Below, piece by piece: positions 28,683 to 37,281 of a stretch of DNA of 64,000 bases. Source of the DNA: Wolbachia endosymbiont of Diaphorina citri. GTDB taxonomy: Bacteria > Pseudomonadota > Alphaproteobacteria > Rickettsiales > Anaplasmataceae. Where the stretch lies: assembly GCF_013096535.2 (NCBI RefSeq), contig NZ_CP051265.2:434001-498000 (forward strand), given 5' to 3'. The first letter of the stretch is position 1. Each line of letters opens with the position of its first letter. The translations under genes and the position numbers were made by a program. The notes below the pieces were generated by a model. It did no database searches and was not told the origin of the DNA. It saw nothing but the letters and a program-made list of their open reading frames with translations.

Positions 28683-28779
28683 CTAATAAGTCTCTTGTAA
28701 ATCTCAACAAATTATACTTGAAAAGCTAACAATTGCAATTAGACTTCTTGCATAATCTAAGACCTGCTGTAAATCAAGC

Positions 28780-29279
28780 TTAGGGTGATCTAATTTGATA
28801 TACCTCATTATTTTTTCTACGTTGTAATTGATCTACATGAGAAACTTTTTCACCACTTTGTAATCTTTCTCCCTGGAAAATTCCTAAAGGCCTTTCAAAA
28901 TACCCACGTTCAATAGCATTGTAGACTGAGTAACCACCAAGTAAGCAAATTTTTCCTATCTCTTCTCCACAATCTTTTAATTTTTTCAACCTCTCTTGAT
29001 CTTTTACTTCCACCCTTACCAAGTTTTTATTTTGCTCATCAGTATACAACCTAACGGGTAATTCTCCCTTAGTGGTCGGAAAAATCAATACTATATCACT
29101 ACCGTCTGCAAGATTGGTATAATTCCTTATACCATCCTTTGTTATAATCGATACCTCACTTTTACCAATCTTTATTATATCTTTTTCATAGTCTATGCTT
29201 CCCTGAGCTCGCCTTAACTCACTAGCTTTTTCTGTGAGCCTTGCAACATTTATTGTGCTTCTAAGAAACTTCCCATTAG
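28780..29279 (-). pseudogene. 3' fragment of an unknown gene cut by the IS110-type element
   Basis: The frame is open without a start from the end of the transposase gene down to 28780, giving about 165 residues: FLRSTINVARLTEKASELRR, then an IRNYTNLADG segment and LIFPTTKGELPVRLY, ending in YQIRSP. The first ATG/TTG-type start is a TTG at 29088, well inside the sequence. The upstream part is missing at the IS border. It has protein-like composition but I do not recognise the family. The ankyrin gene on the far side of the IS runs in the same direction and could be the lost 5' part, though that is unproven. Confidence 0.6.
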
Positions 29280-30605
29280 TTATTCCTGTTGAACTAAGAT
29301 ATAACCGAACTCCTGTGCCTTTTTGATTAAATTTTTTACAACTTTCTCTTTGTAACGTGTTTCATAATAATCTATTCCTCTTTCTACATATTCTTGTCCA
29401 TACTTCAACATACTATAAAAGATACATGCTAATTTCCTTGCCGTAGCAGTAATCGCTTTTGGTGCACCTAGTCGTTTTTTTAACCTTCTACAATATGCAC
29501 CTATTCCGCTATTGCTTCTTGATACACAATGAGCAGCCATTCGAAATGCATTCGCGGCACGATTAATGACTTTACGTGTTCTTGTGCTAAACACTTTTTC
29601 CCCTGTAATTTTATTAGCAGGGCTTAGCCCCAACCACGAAGTAAAATGCTTTTCTGATCGCCATTTATTATAGTTAACACCAACTTCCGAAATGATAGTT
29701 TGTACAGTTAGTATATCCAATCCAGGAATTTTGGTAAAATCTATACCAGTTACTCGATATAATTCTTCATGCAAAGCAAAGTTTGGTTTACTTTTTCTAT
29801 ACTTATTTTTCTCTTCACCTAACTTTTTACTTTCATCAGACTTTGTCTCAAATGTTTTATAATATTCTTCAATGCTCCTGTCACATTCTGCTACTTTTTC
29901 CTGATAAATATTATATAGCTCAAATTCTTGCTTTAATGTAAATAGGTGTTCTTTCCTATAGTTTCCTGCTAATGCTTTTGCAATAACAGATTTATCACTT
30001 TTTATTCGTCCATCTCTTAGTTCAGCCAATTTTTCAGGATTACTCTCACCATCTATTATTGCTTTAATAATTTGCATTCCAGTTACACCAGTTGTATCGC
30101 TTATAACTTTATGTAGTTGAATATTCATTTGTGTTAGCGCTTTTTGCATACGCAAAGTATGTGTAGAAGCATTTTCAATTAAATTTTTACGTTGCCGAAC
30201 ATAACTACGCAATACACACATTTGATCATCTGGCCTAAATGAACCTTGGAGTAACCCATAACTGTGTAGTTGTTGAATCCATTGACAATCTTGCACATCT
30301 GATTTTCTTCCAGGTACATTTTTAATATGTTTTGCGTTTACCAGTTTTACTTCAAATCCGTGTGATTCAAGTACTTGAAACAAAGGAATCCAGTACACTC
30401 CTGTTGACTCCATGGCTACTGTATTAACTTTACATTTTTTCAACCATTTTGCTATGTTGTAGAGATCTTCCGTAAAGCAGCTAAATTTTTGTATACGTTG
30501 TTCATCGCTTCCTTCGGGTACACATACATAATGTACAGCCGAGCCAACATCGATTCCTGCTGCATTAGGATTCGTTATCTCTAATTTACTTTTGACCTTT
30601 GCCAT
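29280..30605 (-). CDS. IS110-family transposase (DEDD type), intact
   Basis: A 441-residue recombinase. The N-terminal RuvC-like domain has AGIDVG (Asp19), AMESTG (Glu66) and GRKSDVQD (Asp103, Asp106), the DEDD set. The C-terminal domain has IPGLDILTVQTIISEVG, FTSWLGLSPAN and a serine cluster HCVSRSNS (362-366) before KRLGAPKAITATARKLA, matching the transposase_20 region with its catalytic Ser. No stop or frameshift is present, so the element may still move. A noncoding stretch of about 170 bases lies before the start, as in IS110 elements whose leader makes a bridge RNA. Confidence 0.93.
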   Translation of the reverse strand: MAKVKSKLEITNPNAAGIDVGSAVHYVCVPEGSDEQRIQKFSCFTEDLYNIAKWLKKCKVNTVAMESTGVYWIPLFQVLESHGFEVKLVNAKHIKNVPGRKSDVQDCQWIQQLHSYGLLQGSFRPDDQMCVLRSYVRQRKNLIENASTHTLRMQKALTQMNIQLHKVISDTTGVTGMQIIKAIIDGESNPEKLAELRDGRIKSDKSVIAKALAGNYRKEHLFTLKQEFELYNIYQEKVAECDRSIEEYYKTFETKSDESKKLGEEKNKYRKSKPNFALHEELYRVTGIDFTKIPGLDILTVQTIISEVGVNYNKWRSEKHFTSWLGLSPANKITGEKVFSTRTRKVINRAANAFRMAAHCVSRSNSGIGAYCRRLKKRLGAPKAITATARKLACIFYSMLKYGQEYVERGIDYYETRYKEKVVKNLIKKAQEFGYILVQQE

Positions 30606-30774
30606 TTTTAATCTCCATTATATAATAATCCATAGTTGAGAAGTGCTTAGCTTGGGACGGTTGAGTTATACATTCTTCTAATCGAGGTAGCCCAAAAGGC
30701 TCCATCAGTGGTTTGACCGTTCCTCCAAAGCCACGCTGTCCTACGGGCACTTAAGGCACCATTGCACAGTTCGG
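30606..30774 (-). ncRNA. candidate bridge RNA region of the IS110 element
   Basis: This noncoding segment upstream of the transposase is richer in G and C than its surroundings. It contains short stem-forming stretches (GCAGTT with AACTGT at the outer end, AGCCTTTTGGGCT in the middle). IS110 relatives express a structured RNA from such an end that pairs with both target and donor DNA. Position, length and structure fit; no expression or loop assignment can be shown from one copy. Confidence 0.4.
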
Positions 30775-32487
30775 CTATAACTGCAAAAAGCTCTTCTCTA
30801 CAAAATTATATATAAAATTTGCCGTACACTCAGCTAGGAAGTTTCTTTTTGGTTTGACAGGTTTTATCTGTCCGGCGCTATCCTCAGAATATTCTGAGTA
30901 CAAAGTAGTGTTATCTATTTTGGCATTTCTTACCATACCATCAATAACTGCTCCTTTTATAACTTCCATAAAATCTAGAGTACTATCTAGATAATCTAGA
31001 TAAGCTTTTATCACATTTTTTTTGTGATCTTCAAGTGCAGGTTCCAGAAGTTCAAATTCCAGTGTATCAATTACTTTCATATTATCCCTATTATATAACG
31101 TTGCTCCTATTGATACCAATTTGCATACTATTCTACTCACAACTTCAGGATTCTTTTCTAATTTACCAATTCTTTCCATAACACAATCTGTAAAGTTACG
31201 TTCTTCGCCTTGAGAAAATCTTCTGTTAAACCTTACTCCAGACAGTATAGCTTCATTTACAACTCTTTCTAGTTCACTCACATTTTGAGTTTTAGAGACT
31301 TTATCTAAAAATGCGTTTAGTTTTGTTTGTCGATTTGGCCCTAAATTACTCCATAAATCCCTAGACCAATACTCTTTCTCACTACAACCTAGCCATTTTA
31401 AATTGATTGCATCTGCTTCTAAAAGTAATCTTTTTACTTCAAATTTAAGTTGGTTTTTTGCTCTTTCATCAGTACCTGAACGAGCAAAAGAATCAAGATT
31501 TCTAGCATGTTGATGCACCTGCAACTCTCCTTCATTACTTCGAAAATTCAAAACCATTCTTAGATCTTGATCATTCGCAAAGTCATCTAAAAATTCTTTC
31601 AGATCTTCAACAACTAAATCACTTTCTAAGTTGTTTTCTATATCCAACAACTTTCTTCTCAAGCTCCCCTGTCTCTTAGTTAAAACGTAACCTGAACCAT
31701 CTTCGAACCAGTCTTTTGTTTCCACTATAGAGCGTAACTTATCACCCAATTTCTCCCGCTTATAAGTCACAAAGTACTTTTCAATATGTTCATGATGATT
31801 ATCACGTGCAACTTGCAGAGGAGTTTTTCCTTGTTTATCACCTTGATCAGAAATAGCTCCTTTCTCTAAGAGTAAAACTACGCCTTCAGAACAACCAACA
31901 CCAGCAACATGATGCAAAGGCGTTTTTTTTTCATTATCTTCTTCATTAAGGTCAGCTCCCTTTTCTAAGAGAGCAGCTATACTATAAGGTCCAGTAGCAT
32001 AGTGTAAGGGTGTCCTCCCTTTATCATTCTTGATATTAGGATCAGCTCCTGCTTCTAAAAGCAAACTTACAGCACAATCATATTGTTTTCTTGCCCAAGC
32101 CATACTTGATATTATGTGCAACATCGTCAAACTAGACTCTCCCCTTCTACAATTAAGAACGGTTTTTAGATCTTGATTATCTTTATTATTTAATAAAAAC
32201 CTCTGAAGTTGTCGGTAACTATCTCCTGCACTCAAAGATCTCATGGCACTAAAAATAAATAGCAATCCCTCATCCAACTCTGCTTGACTGTCTGTTAACT
32301 CAGTTGTAACAAGCCACGCACACATTAAATTATCAAACGAGCCTTTTGTAGCTTCAGCAATATCTACCAAATGGCGCTTATCAGGAAACATGAATAAACT
32401 TTTAATCAATTCATATTCATAATCCTGTTGTAGCTCGTTTTCTATTCTACTTTCCTTATTAGAATCTTGCCCAGTAACTTCTGGCAT
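30775..32487 (-). CDS. ankyrin-repeat protein, possibly shortened by the IS insertion
   Basis: A 570-residue protein. Residues about 115-245 hold four ankyrin repeats (LTMLHIISSMAWARKQYDCA, GRTPLHYATG, KKTPLHHVAG, GKTPLQVARD). The flanking N-terminal 110 and C-terminal 320 residues are helical with no recognised domain; no signal peptide or membrane helix is seen. The stop codon lies exactly at the presumed outer border of the IS110 element, so the last few codons may come from the IS and the original C-terminus may be lost. Ankyrin proteins commonly bind host proteins; a target cannot be named. Confidence 0.85.
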   Translation of the reverse strand: MPEVTGQDSNKESRIENELQQDYEYELIKSLFMFPDKRHLVDIAEATKGSFDNLMCAWLVTTELTDSQAELDEGLLFIFSAMRSLSAGDSYRQLQRFLLNNKDNQDLKTVLNCRRGESSLTMLHIISSMAWARKQYDCAVSLLLEAGADPNIKNDKGRTPLHYATGPYSIAALLEKGADLNEEDNEKKTPLHHVAGVGCSEGVVLLLEKGAISDQGDKQGKTPLQVARDNHHEHIEKYFVTYKREKLGDKLRSIVETKDWFEDGSGYVLTKRQGSLRRKLLDIENNLESDLVVEDLKEFLDDFANDQDLRMVLNFRSNEGELQVHQHARNLDSFARSGTDERAKNQLKFEVKRLLLEADAINLKWLGCSEKEYWSRDLWSNLGPNRQTKLNAFLDKVSKTQNVSELERVVNEAILSGVRFNRRFSQGEERNFTDCVMERIGKLEKNPEVVSRIVCKLVSIGATLYNRDNMKVIDTLEFELLEPALEDHKKNVIKAYLDYLDSTLDFMEVIKGAVIDGMVRNAKIDNTTLYSEYSEDSAGQIKPVKPKRNFLAECTANFIYNFVEKSFLQL

Positions 32488-33090
32488 ATTTACTCCTCAC
32501 TTCATAAAACCGCATGTAATATACATGACAAAGAAAGCTAATGCAAGCTAGCTTTCTACCACTTCTTGTATAGCTATATCACTAACACGTAGCGGGATTA
32601 TAAATATTAAGAAATTAACTAAATGGAAAAAAGGCAAAAGAAACCCCGTATAACGAGTTTTGACCCTATAATAATGTAAATTGGCGTTGTAATAATGTGC
32701 TAACGCTTATTTTAAGCGCGTTTTGGCTGAATATAGAAAAAATAAAAAAGACATGCAGCCGCTATAATTTTATGTAATTTGCCAATAAATATCTGAGTTT
32801 TTTTACTGAATTTTGTTGTCAAATCTGCAGAGATTAAAAACAAGGATAAATACTCTTACTATTATGATAAGGAAGTTGGGACAATTTGTAAAGGAATTTC
32901 TGTTGTCAACAAGCTGCTAAATTTATTATATGGTTTCAAAGGAAACATATTGTCTATGGGAAATCTGGGTTTATTAGCATATTATCTCAGAGTACTTAAA
33001 AATTAATTTCTTAACTTTAGTTAAAATTTTCATTGACATTAACACGCAGAAATAATCATAATAGCATTTATTAAAATTTTAAATATAATT
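32488..33090. other. 600-base intergenic stretch with a repeat and a gene remnant
   Basis: No complete gene is seen. A segment at 32723-32808 repeats, with changes, the one at 3107-3160. From 32797 to 33006 the + strand is open for 69 codons with a protein-like product but no early start codon, listed separately. The last 85 bases are AT-rich and probably hold the promoter of the mucin-like gene (TTGACATTAACA at about 33034). Confidence 0.5.
32797..33006 (+). pseudogene. possible gene remnant without a start codon
   Basis: An open stretch after a TGA encodes a balanced amino-acid mix, including KNKDKYSYYYDKEVGTICKG and NILSMGNLGLLAYYLRVLKN, ending at TAA. The only ATG is near the end. It looks like the 3' remainder of a decayed gene; chance openness in AT-rich DNA is the alternative. 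Confidence 0.3.
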
Positions 33091-35328
33091 ATGTCTATAT
33101 TAAGTAGATTATTTGGAGTTAATACAACTATACTGAAAGTTAAAGAAGCGATAGGTTTTAATCCAAAAAACGTAGGGTTGATTGAAGGAAATGGAGTTAC
33201 TTATGGACTCAGCTATCAAGATAACGGCAATGGAAGCAGTAGAGTAAAGTTACTTATTAGCCCACTATATCAATCAAAAACATACGAGTGTGATACAGGT
33301 GTCAACGTAGCAAATGAATTTAAGGGTCAATTATCTCCCACACTAATAGAAAATTCAGCTGAAGTAGATAAAGTTGGAGTTATCTTTCCTACAGAAGAAA
33401 CTAACAAAGAAAGAAAGTGTATCAAAGGCTTAACATTCAACACTTACGAAATCAAGCATTCAACTAATGCTCCCTTAGTTGAATACGTAGGAAAAGTAAA
33501 ATTATATAAGAACATTGATATAAATAATCTTGCAAATGAAGACAATAGTTACTTTCAACCAAAAGCAGTAAAAGTTGGTAATGGTAATGTCATTGTAATT
33601 GCTCATAACTTAAAGGATCAAGCTTTAGTTTCTTGGTATTTAGAATCGAAAGGAGATGGAAAGTTCAGACCTTTACCTGGAGCAAAGCACATTATAGAAA
33701 GAAAATTATTCAAGTTTGATAATCCAGGGCAATTAGTACTAGATGAAAATACGATGCTTTATTCGCAAGTGAGACCAAACGTTCCTGAAAATCAAGAAGT
33801 AAGAACAAATATTTTTAAGTTCGATATGGCTAAAGTGGTTGAGGATCTGAAAAATGGAAAGAAAGATGAATGTTTGCTTAGCAAGAAATGTCAGGTAGAT
33901 AATAAAGCACTATCTCTTTCCAGAGAATATGAAATAAGCTTTTTACAGTATGTGAAACAAACTGAAGGCGATGATCAGGTTGCTTTTCTTGCGAAAAAAC
34001 AATCTTCTAACACGCAAGAATTGCATTTAGCAAGCCTTGCTAAGAAAGGACTCAAATCAAATTTTACTGTTTGTGAATGCGAAGATCCTATAGAACAATT
34101 GTATGTTAAAGACAATGGCCAAGGAGGTTTTATCGTCACTGCGGTAAGTGGAGAAAGTATCATAACTTTTAATAGAGAGAGCTCTGGAAAATCTTCTGAA
34201 GCAACAATAATACCGGCAAGTAGTATTAAAGCTCTCAGTGATTTTGTTAATATCATTAACGGTCGATTGACGCCTAATATTATTTCCAGCAGTACTGTAT
34301 CTCCTATAACTGTTACAGAGACGGTTGTGACTTCTAAGAAAACGACGACTGCTGCAATTACTAGCACAACAGAAACCGACACTGTAAAGACTACCAAATT
34401 AACAACAGAAGCATCAACTATCATCGTACCAACTTCCACAATGAGTAAATCTTCAACAGAGTCAACAACTCAGGCAAGTACAGTAACAGTGGAGTCAACA
34501 ACAGTAGCATCAACTACCACTGCACCTACTTCTACAACGAGTAGGCCTTCAACAGAGTCAACAATTCAAACAAGTACAGTAACAGTGGGGCCAACAACAG
34601 TAGCAAAAACAACTACTACTTCACAAACGACCACAGTTGCTACAACGTCAACTAGTGCACCGATAGTAACTTCAGAAACTGAGACAAGTACTGTAAAATC
34701 TACAGCAGCGACTGTTGCATTAACTTTTACAGCAACCAGTACTACGATGAGTAAGCCTTTAACAGAATTAACAACTAAAATAAGTACGGCATCAGAATCA
34801 ACAACAGTAACTGAAACTATTGCAACCTCACAAGCGACTATGATTACTACAATGCCAACTAATGTGCCAACAACAAACTCAGAGGCAACTATACAAACAG
34901 TGTCCACTATATCAAATACTGGAACAAAGGTAACAACTCCTCTGTTCACTACAACTTTACTTCCTCAAACTACTCCTTCACCACAGCCCACTCAGCTTGC
35001 TATAGGTTCTGATAGGGCAGGAATGATAGGTGGGTCTTTGGTTGGAGCGATAATAAGTATTGCTGGAATTATAGGATTCATAGCATACAAATATGTTAAG
35101 GGTCGTAATGCTGCCCCTGTGTTAGAACTAACTAACTTCAATGATAGAAGGCGATCATCTTCAAGTGGCAATAGCGATGAAGAAATTTTTATCGCTAGTA
35201 ACAGAATGAGCCATATATCCATGCAAACTATGGATCAATCTGAAACAGTGCTAAACAGTATATCGGTGGAGAGTAGTAGTAGATCAAGAAGTAGCTCATC
35301 GTCTTCAAGCGGTGGACCAGGATCTTGA
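33091..35328 (+). CDS. mucin-like Ser/Thr-rich single-pass membrane protein
   Basis: An unrecognised 745-residue protein. Residues 1-395 form a globular-looking region. Residues about 398-635 are almost entirely Thr, Ser, Val and Ala, with imperfect 32-residue repeats (STESTTQASTVTV, STESTIQTSTVTV). A membrane helix follows at about 642-670 (GMIGGSLVGAIISIAGIIGF), then a 75-residue tail with Arg right after the helix and a Ser-rich end. No N-terminal signal peptide is visible, so how the large N-terminal part would cross the membrane is unclear. The frame stays open past the TGA for 24 more codons. The layout resembles eukaryotic mucin-type surface proteins; function is unknown. Confidence 0.82.
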   Translation: MSILSRLFGVNTTILKVKEAIGFNPKNVGLIEGNGVTYGLSYQDNGNGSSRVKLLISPLYQSKTYECDTGVNVANEFKGQLSPTLIENSAEVDKVGVIFPTEETNKERKCIKGLTFNTYEIKHSTNAPLVEYVGKVKLYKNIDINNLANEDNSYFQPKAVKVGNGNVIVIAHNLKDQALVSWYLESKGDGKFRPLPGAKHIIERKLFKFDNPGQLVLDENTMLYSQVRPNVPENQEVRTNIFKFDMAKVVEDLKNGKKDECLLSKKCQVDNKALSLSREYEISFLQYVKQTEGDDQVAFLAKKQSSNTQELHLASLAKKGLKSNFTVCECEDPIEQLYVKDNGQGGFIVTAVSGESIITFNRESSGKSSEATIIPASSIKALSDFVNIINGRLTPNIISSSTVSPITVTETVVTSKKTTTAAITSTTETDTVKTTKLTTEASTIIVPTSTMSKSSTESTTQASTVTVESTTVASTTTAPTSTTSRPSTESTIQTSTVTVGPTTVAKTTTTSQTTTVATTSTSAPIVTSETETSTVKSTAATVALTFTATSTTMSKPLTELTTKISTASESTTVTETIATSQATMITTMPTNVPTTNSEATIQTVSTISNTGTKVTTPLFTTTLLPQTTPSPQPTQLAIGSDRAGMIGGSLVGAIISIAGIIGFIAYKYVKGRNAAPVLELTNFNDRRRSSSSGNSDEEIFIASNRMSHISMQTMDQSETVLNSISVESSSRSRSSSSSSSGGPGS
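34432..34623 (+). repeat. 96-base in-frame tandem repeat in the mucin-like gene
   Basis: Two adjacent 96-base units (34432-34527, 34528-34623) encode 32-residue copies starting TSTMSKSSTEST and TSTTSRPSTEST. A weaker third copy begins near 34737. Such repeats change copy number easily. Confidence 0.75.
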
Positions 35329-35477
35329 CTGACTGAGCTAGAGTCTAAAAGTGAAAAAAGCTTATCTTGGGATAGCGATGATGTACCGGAATATCACCTT
35401 TAGCTATTTGTCTGAACGTTTTTAGTATGTAGACTGTTAGGAAATTGTCTTTTGCTTTTGTGATTTTAATGTTAAAG

Positions 35478-35483
35478 TATAAT
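35478..35483 (+). promoter_or_regulatory. -10 box of rnpB
   Basis: A perfect TATAAT just before the RNase P RNA. No good -35 hexamer at normal spacing is obvious; TTGCTT at 35452 is 20 bases upstream. Confidence 0.55.
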
Positions 35484-35484
35484 T

Positions 35485-35832
35485 CCTAGGTGGAATAAGT
35501 AGCTGCTGTTGTGTGATAAACACAGCAGAGGAAAGTCCGGGCTCCAAGGAAAAATAGTGACGGGTAATGCCCGCCGGAGGTAACTCCAGTTATAGGGCTA
35601 CAGAAAATTACCGCCTAAAATATTTTTAGGTAAGGGTGAAAAGGTATGGTAAGAGCACACCATGGCAATGGTAACATTGGTAGTCGAGTAACCAACACTA
35701 GGAGCAAGATTAAATAGAAGTAGATTTTATGTTTTCCTCATATCTACTCGGGTAAATCGCATGAAGTAAATGGTAACATTTACTCTAGATAAATAGCTAC
35801 ATAAACAGAACTCGGCTTATATTTCACCTAGG
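35485..35832 (+). ncRNA. rnpB: RNase P RNA
   Basis: The catalytic RNA that trims tRNA 5' ends. The universal core GAGGAAAGTCCGGGCTCC lies at 35528-35545. The 3' core is seen as CAGAACTCGGCTTATA near 35806. The outer P1 helix pairs CCTAGGTGGAAT (35485-35496) with ATTTCACCTAGG (35821-35832). The AGAGCACACC and GGTAACATTGG segments also match bacterial type A RNA. About 348 nt; given the -10 box the true 5' end may be a few bases in. Confidence 0.95.
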
Positions 35833-35874
35833 CAATACATGAATGTCAGCCATACTATGTAAATGTATCAAACA

Positions 35875-36108
35875 TTTCACATACCCTATACGCTCAATTT
35901 GACCACCTATATTCCTTTTACTTCTTGGCTTATCTCTTTTTTATTTCCTTTTGAACTTAACAAAGCTTGAATTTTAACCGAGCTTTTCCTTTAACTCATC
36001 ATCCTCTATCTCTAAAGCCTTATTTTCTTACCTATAACTTTTTAGCTCTGCTTCCAACTTTTCTATCTTTTGTTGCAAATCTTTGTAAAGTTCTAAAAGA
36101 CTGACCAC
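35875..36108 (-). pseudogene. remnant of an IS66-like transposase N-terminus
   Basis: Read on the minus strand, one frame gives VSLLELYKDLQQKIEKLEAE, ENKALEIEDDELKEKLG, NSS, then KRDKPRSKRNIGGQIERIGY, broken by three stop codons. This is the coiled-coil, NSS and GGQxGHxG layout of IS66-type transposase starts. The rest is absent. No other gene lies in this gap between rnpB and ctrA. Confidence 0.6.
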
Positions 36109-36188
36109 GTTACCTCACTTTTAGGATTAGTTTTTATCTTACTAAATCCACCTTTTTGCTTCTTCAATCAACAAGTAAATAAAGCATT

Positions 36189-36959
36189 TCATGCGCTGTC
36201 CTTCACTTGTTCTGATTGATATTCACTACTGCTTTCGCTTATATTAACACTAGAGTATTCTTCATCGTCAACATACTCTTTTAGAACATATCCTCTACCC
36301 CAAACGGTTTCTATGTGGCTTATTCCATCATTTGCACTTTCAAGTTTTTTACGTAATTTACACATAAAAACATCAACTATTTTGTTGTCTGAAGGTTCGT
36401 CCAAGCCATTGTAAAGATGGTTTAAAAACATTTCTTTTGTCAACACTGCTCCTTTACGCAATGCCAGCAATTCTATCATGGAATACTCTTTGTTAGTAAG
36501 GTGAACTGTTTTGCCTTTTACCTCAACAATCCTGTGATCAAAATTGATATTCATATTACCAATCTTTATCACTGATTCGGGATGGCCTTTAGTACGTCGG
36601 ACTATGGCCTTAATTCGAGCTAATAATTCGCTCTTGTGAAATGGCTTGGTTAAGTAATCGTCGGCACCATACCCAAGTCCTTTAGCTTTATGGTTGGCAG
36701 CGGAGATACACGAAAGTATTAAAACAGGAACTTTGATTTTTGCACTTCTTAATCTTAACAGTATATCATATCCATCAATATCACCAGGCAGGTGTATATC
36801 TAGAATAACTAGATCGTAACAGTCTCCACCCGAGGAAACCATATTATTGTTATAATCTTGTGCAGAAGTAACAACGTCGCAAAAATGTCCATCAGAATTT
36901 AAGGCATTAACTACAGTCTTTGCACTTACTTGATCATCTTCAATTAATAATATACGCAT
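36189..36959 (-). CDS. ctrA: cell-cycle response regulator CtrA
   Basis: A 256-residue two-component regulator. The receiver domain starts MRILLIEDDQ and has the phospho-acceptor Asp54 in VILDIHLPGD. The OmpR-type DNA-binding domain carries the CtrA-specific LTNKEYSMIELLALRKGAVL, FLNHLYNGLDEP and KIVDVFMCKLRKKL segments. The last 25 residues are Ser/Glu-rich and end in SA, similar to the alanine ends recognised by ClpXP in other CtrA proteins; clpX and clpP are in this window. A TTAA-N7-TTAA site lies 100 bases upstream, suggesting autoregulation. Confidence 0.95.
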   Translation of the reverse strand: MRILLIEDDQVSAKTVVNALNSDGHFCDVVTSAQDYNNNMVSSGGDCYDLVILDIHLPGDIDGYDILLRLRSAKIKVPVLILSCISAANHKAKGLGYGADDYLTKPFHKSELLARIKAIVRRTKGHPESVIKIGNMNINFDHRIVEVKGKTVHLTNKEYSMIELLALRKGAVLTKEMFLNHLYNGLDEPSDNKIVDVFMCKLRKKLESANDGISHIETVWGRGYVLKEYVDDEEYSSVNISESSSEYQSEQVKDSA

Positions 36960-37281
36960 ATTTTACACCCCATAAATAATTTATAATTTTAGTAATATAT
37001 ATAACCAAGGAAAGTAACAAATCAAATTTTTATTAATGAATAATAGAAATTACACTTATTAATTAATAGTTAATGTGTCGTTCCAAAATTATACAAATAG
37101 ATCTAAAATATAATAGATATACTATAATAATACTATTTTTAGTAAATATTGAATAGAAGCTATTTTATTAAAAGAATACTTAGGTTAATAGATATTTAAA
37201 CTATTTTATACTTTTATGTTATATTTTTAATTTACTTATTCTACAGTTTTAAATTATAAGTAATACTTTCAGGAATATTGA
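36960..37281. other. AT-rich divergent promoter region of ctrA and gpsA
   Basis: 322 bases without a gene, very AT-rich. It holds the CtrA-box-like site at 37059-37073 and a partial one (TTAA then CTTA) near 37167-37181. AGGAA at 37271 is the gpsA ribosome-binding site. Both promoters must lie here, but I cannot single out hexamers with confidence in such AT-rich DNA. Confidence 0.5.
37059..37073. promoter_or_regulatory. CtrA-box-like site TTAA-N7-TTAA
   Basis: TTAATTAATAGTTAA matches the consensus half-sites and 7-base spacing exactly. It lies 100 bases before the ctrA start and 209 before gpsA. AT-rich DNA makes chance matches fairly likely. Confidence 0.5.

Larger units (their letters stand above)
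29270..30775 (-). mobile_element. IS110-type insertion sequence (borders approximate)
   Basis: It consists of the transposase gene and an upstream noncoding end. IS110 elements lack terminal inverted repeats, so borders cannot be fixed by eye. I place the left border where the ankyrin gene ends and the right one near the transposase stop. It interrupts at least one gene, the fragment at 28780-29279. Confidence 0.6.

Noticed and set aside
29335..29500. Continuation of the gene fragment into the transposase region
   Set aside because: The frame stays open for a while only because it overlaps the transposase in another frame; the product there is not protein-like and no start is found.
33975..34949. 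Long Val/Ile-rich frames antisense to the mucin-like gene
   Set aside because: They arise because Thr/Ser codons read backward give Val and hydrophobic codons; there is no start context or conservation signal.
35326..35328. Selenocysteine at the in-frame TGA
   Set aside because: There is no sign of a selenocysteine element after the codon, no selenoprotein family match, and the position is in a Ser-rich tail.
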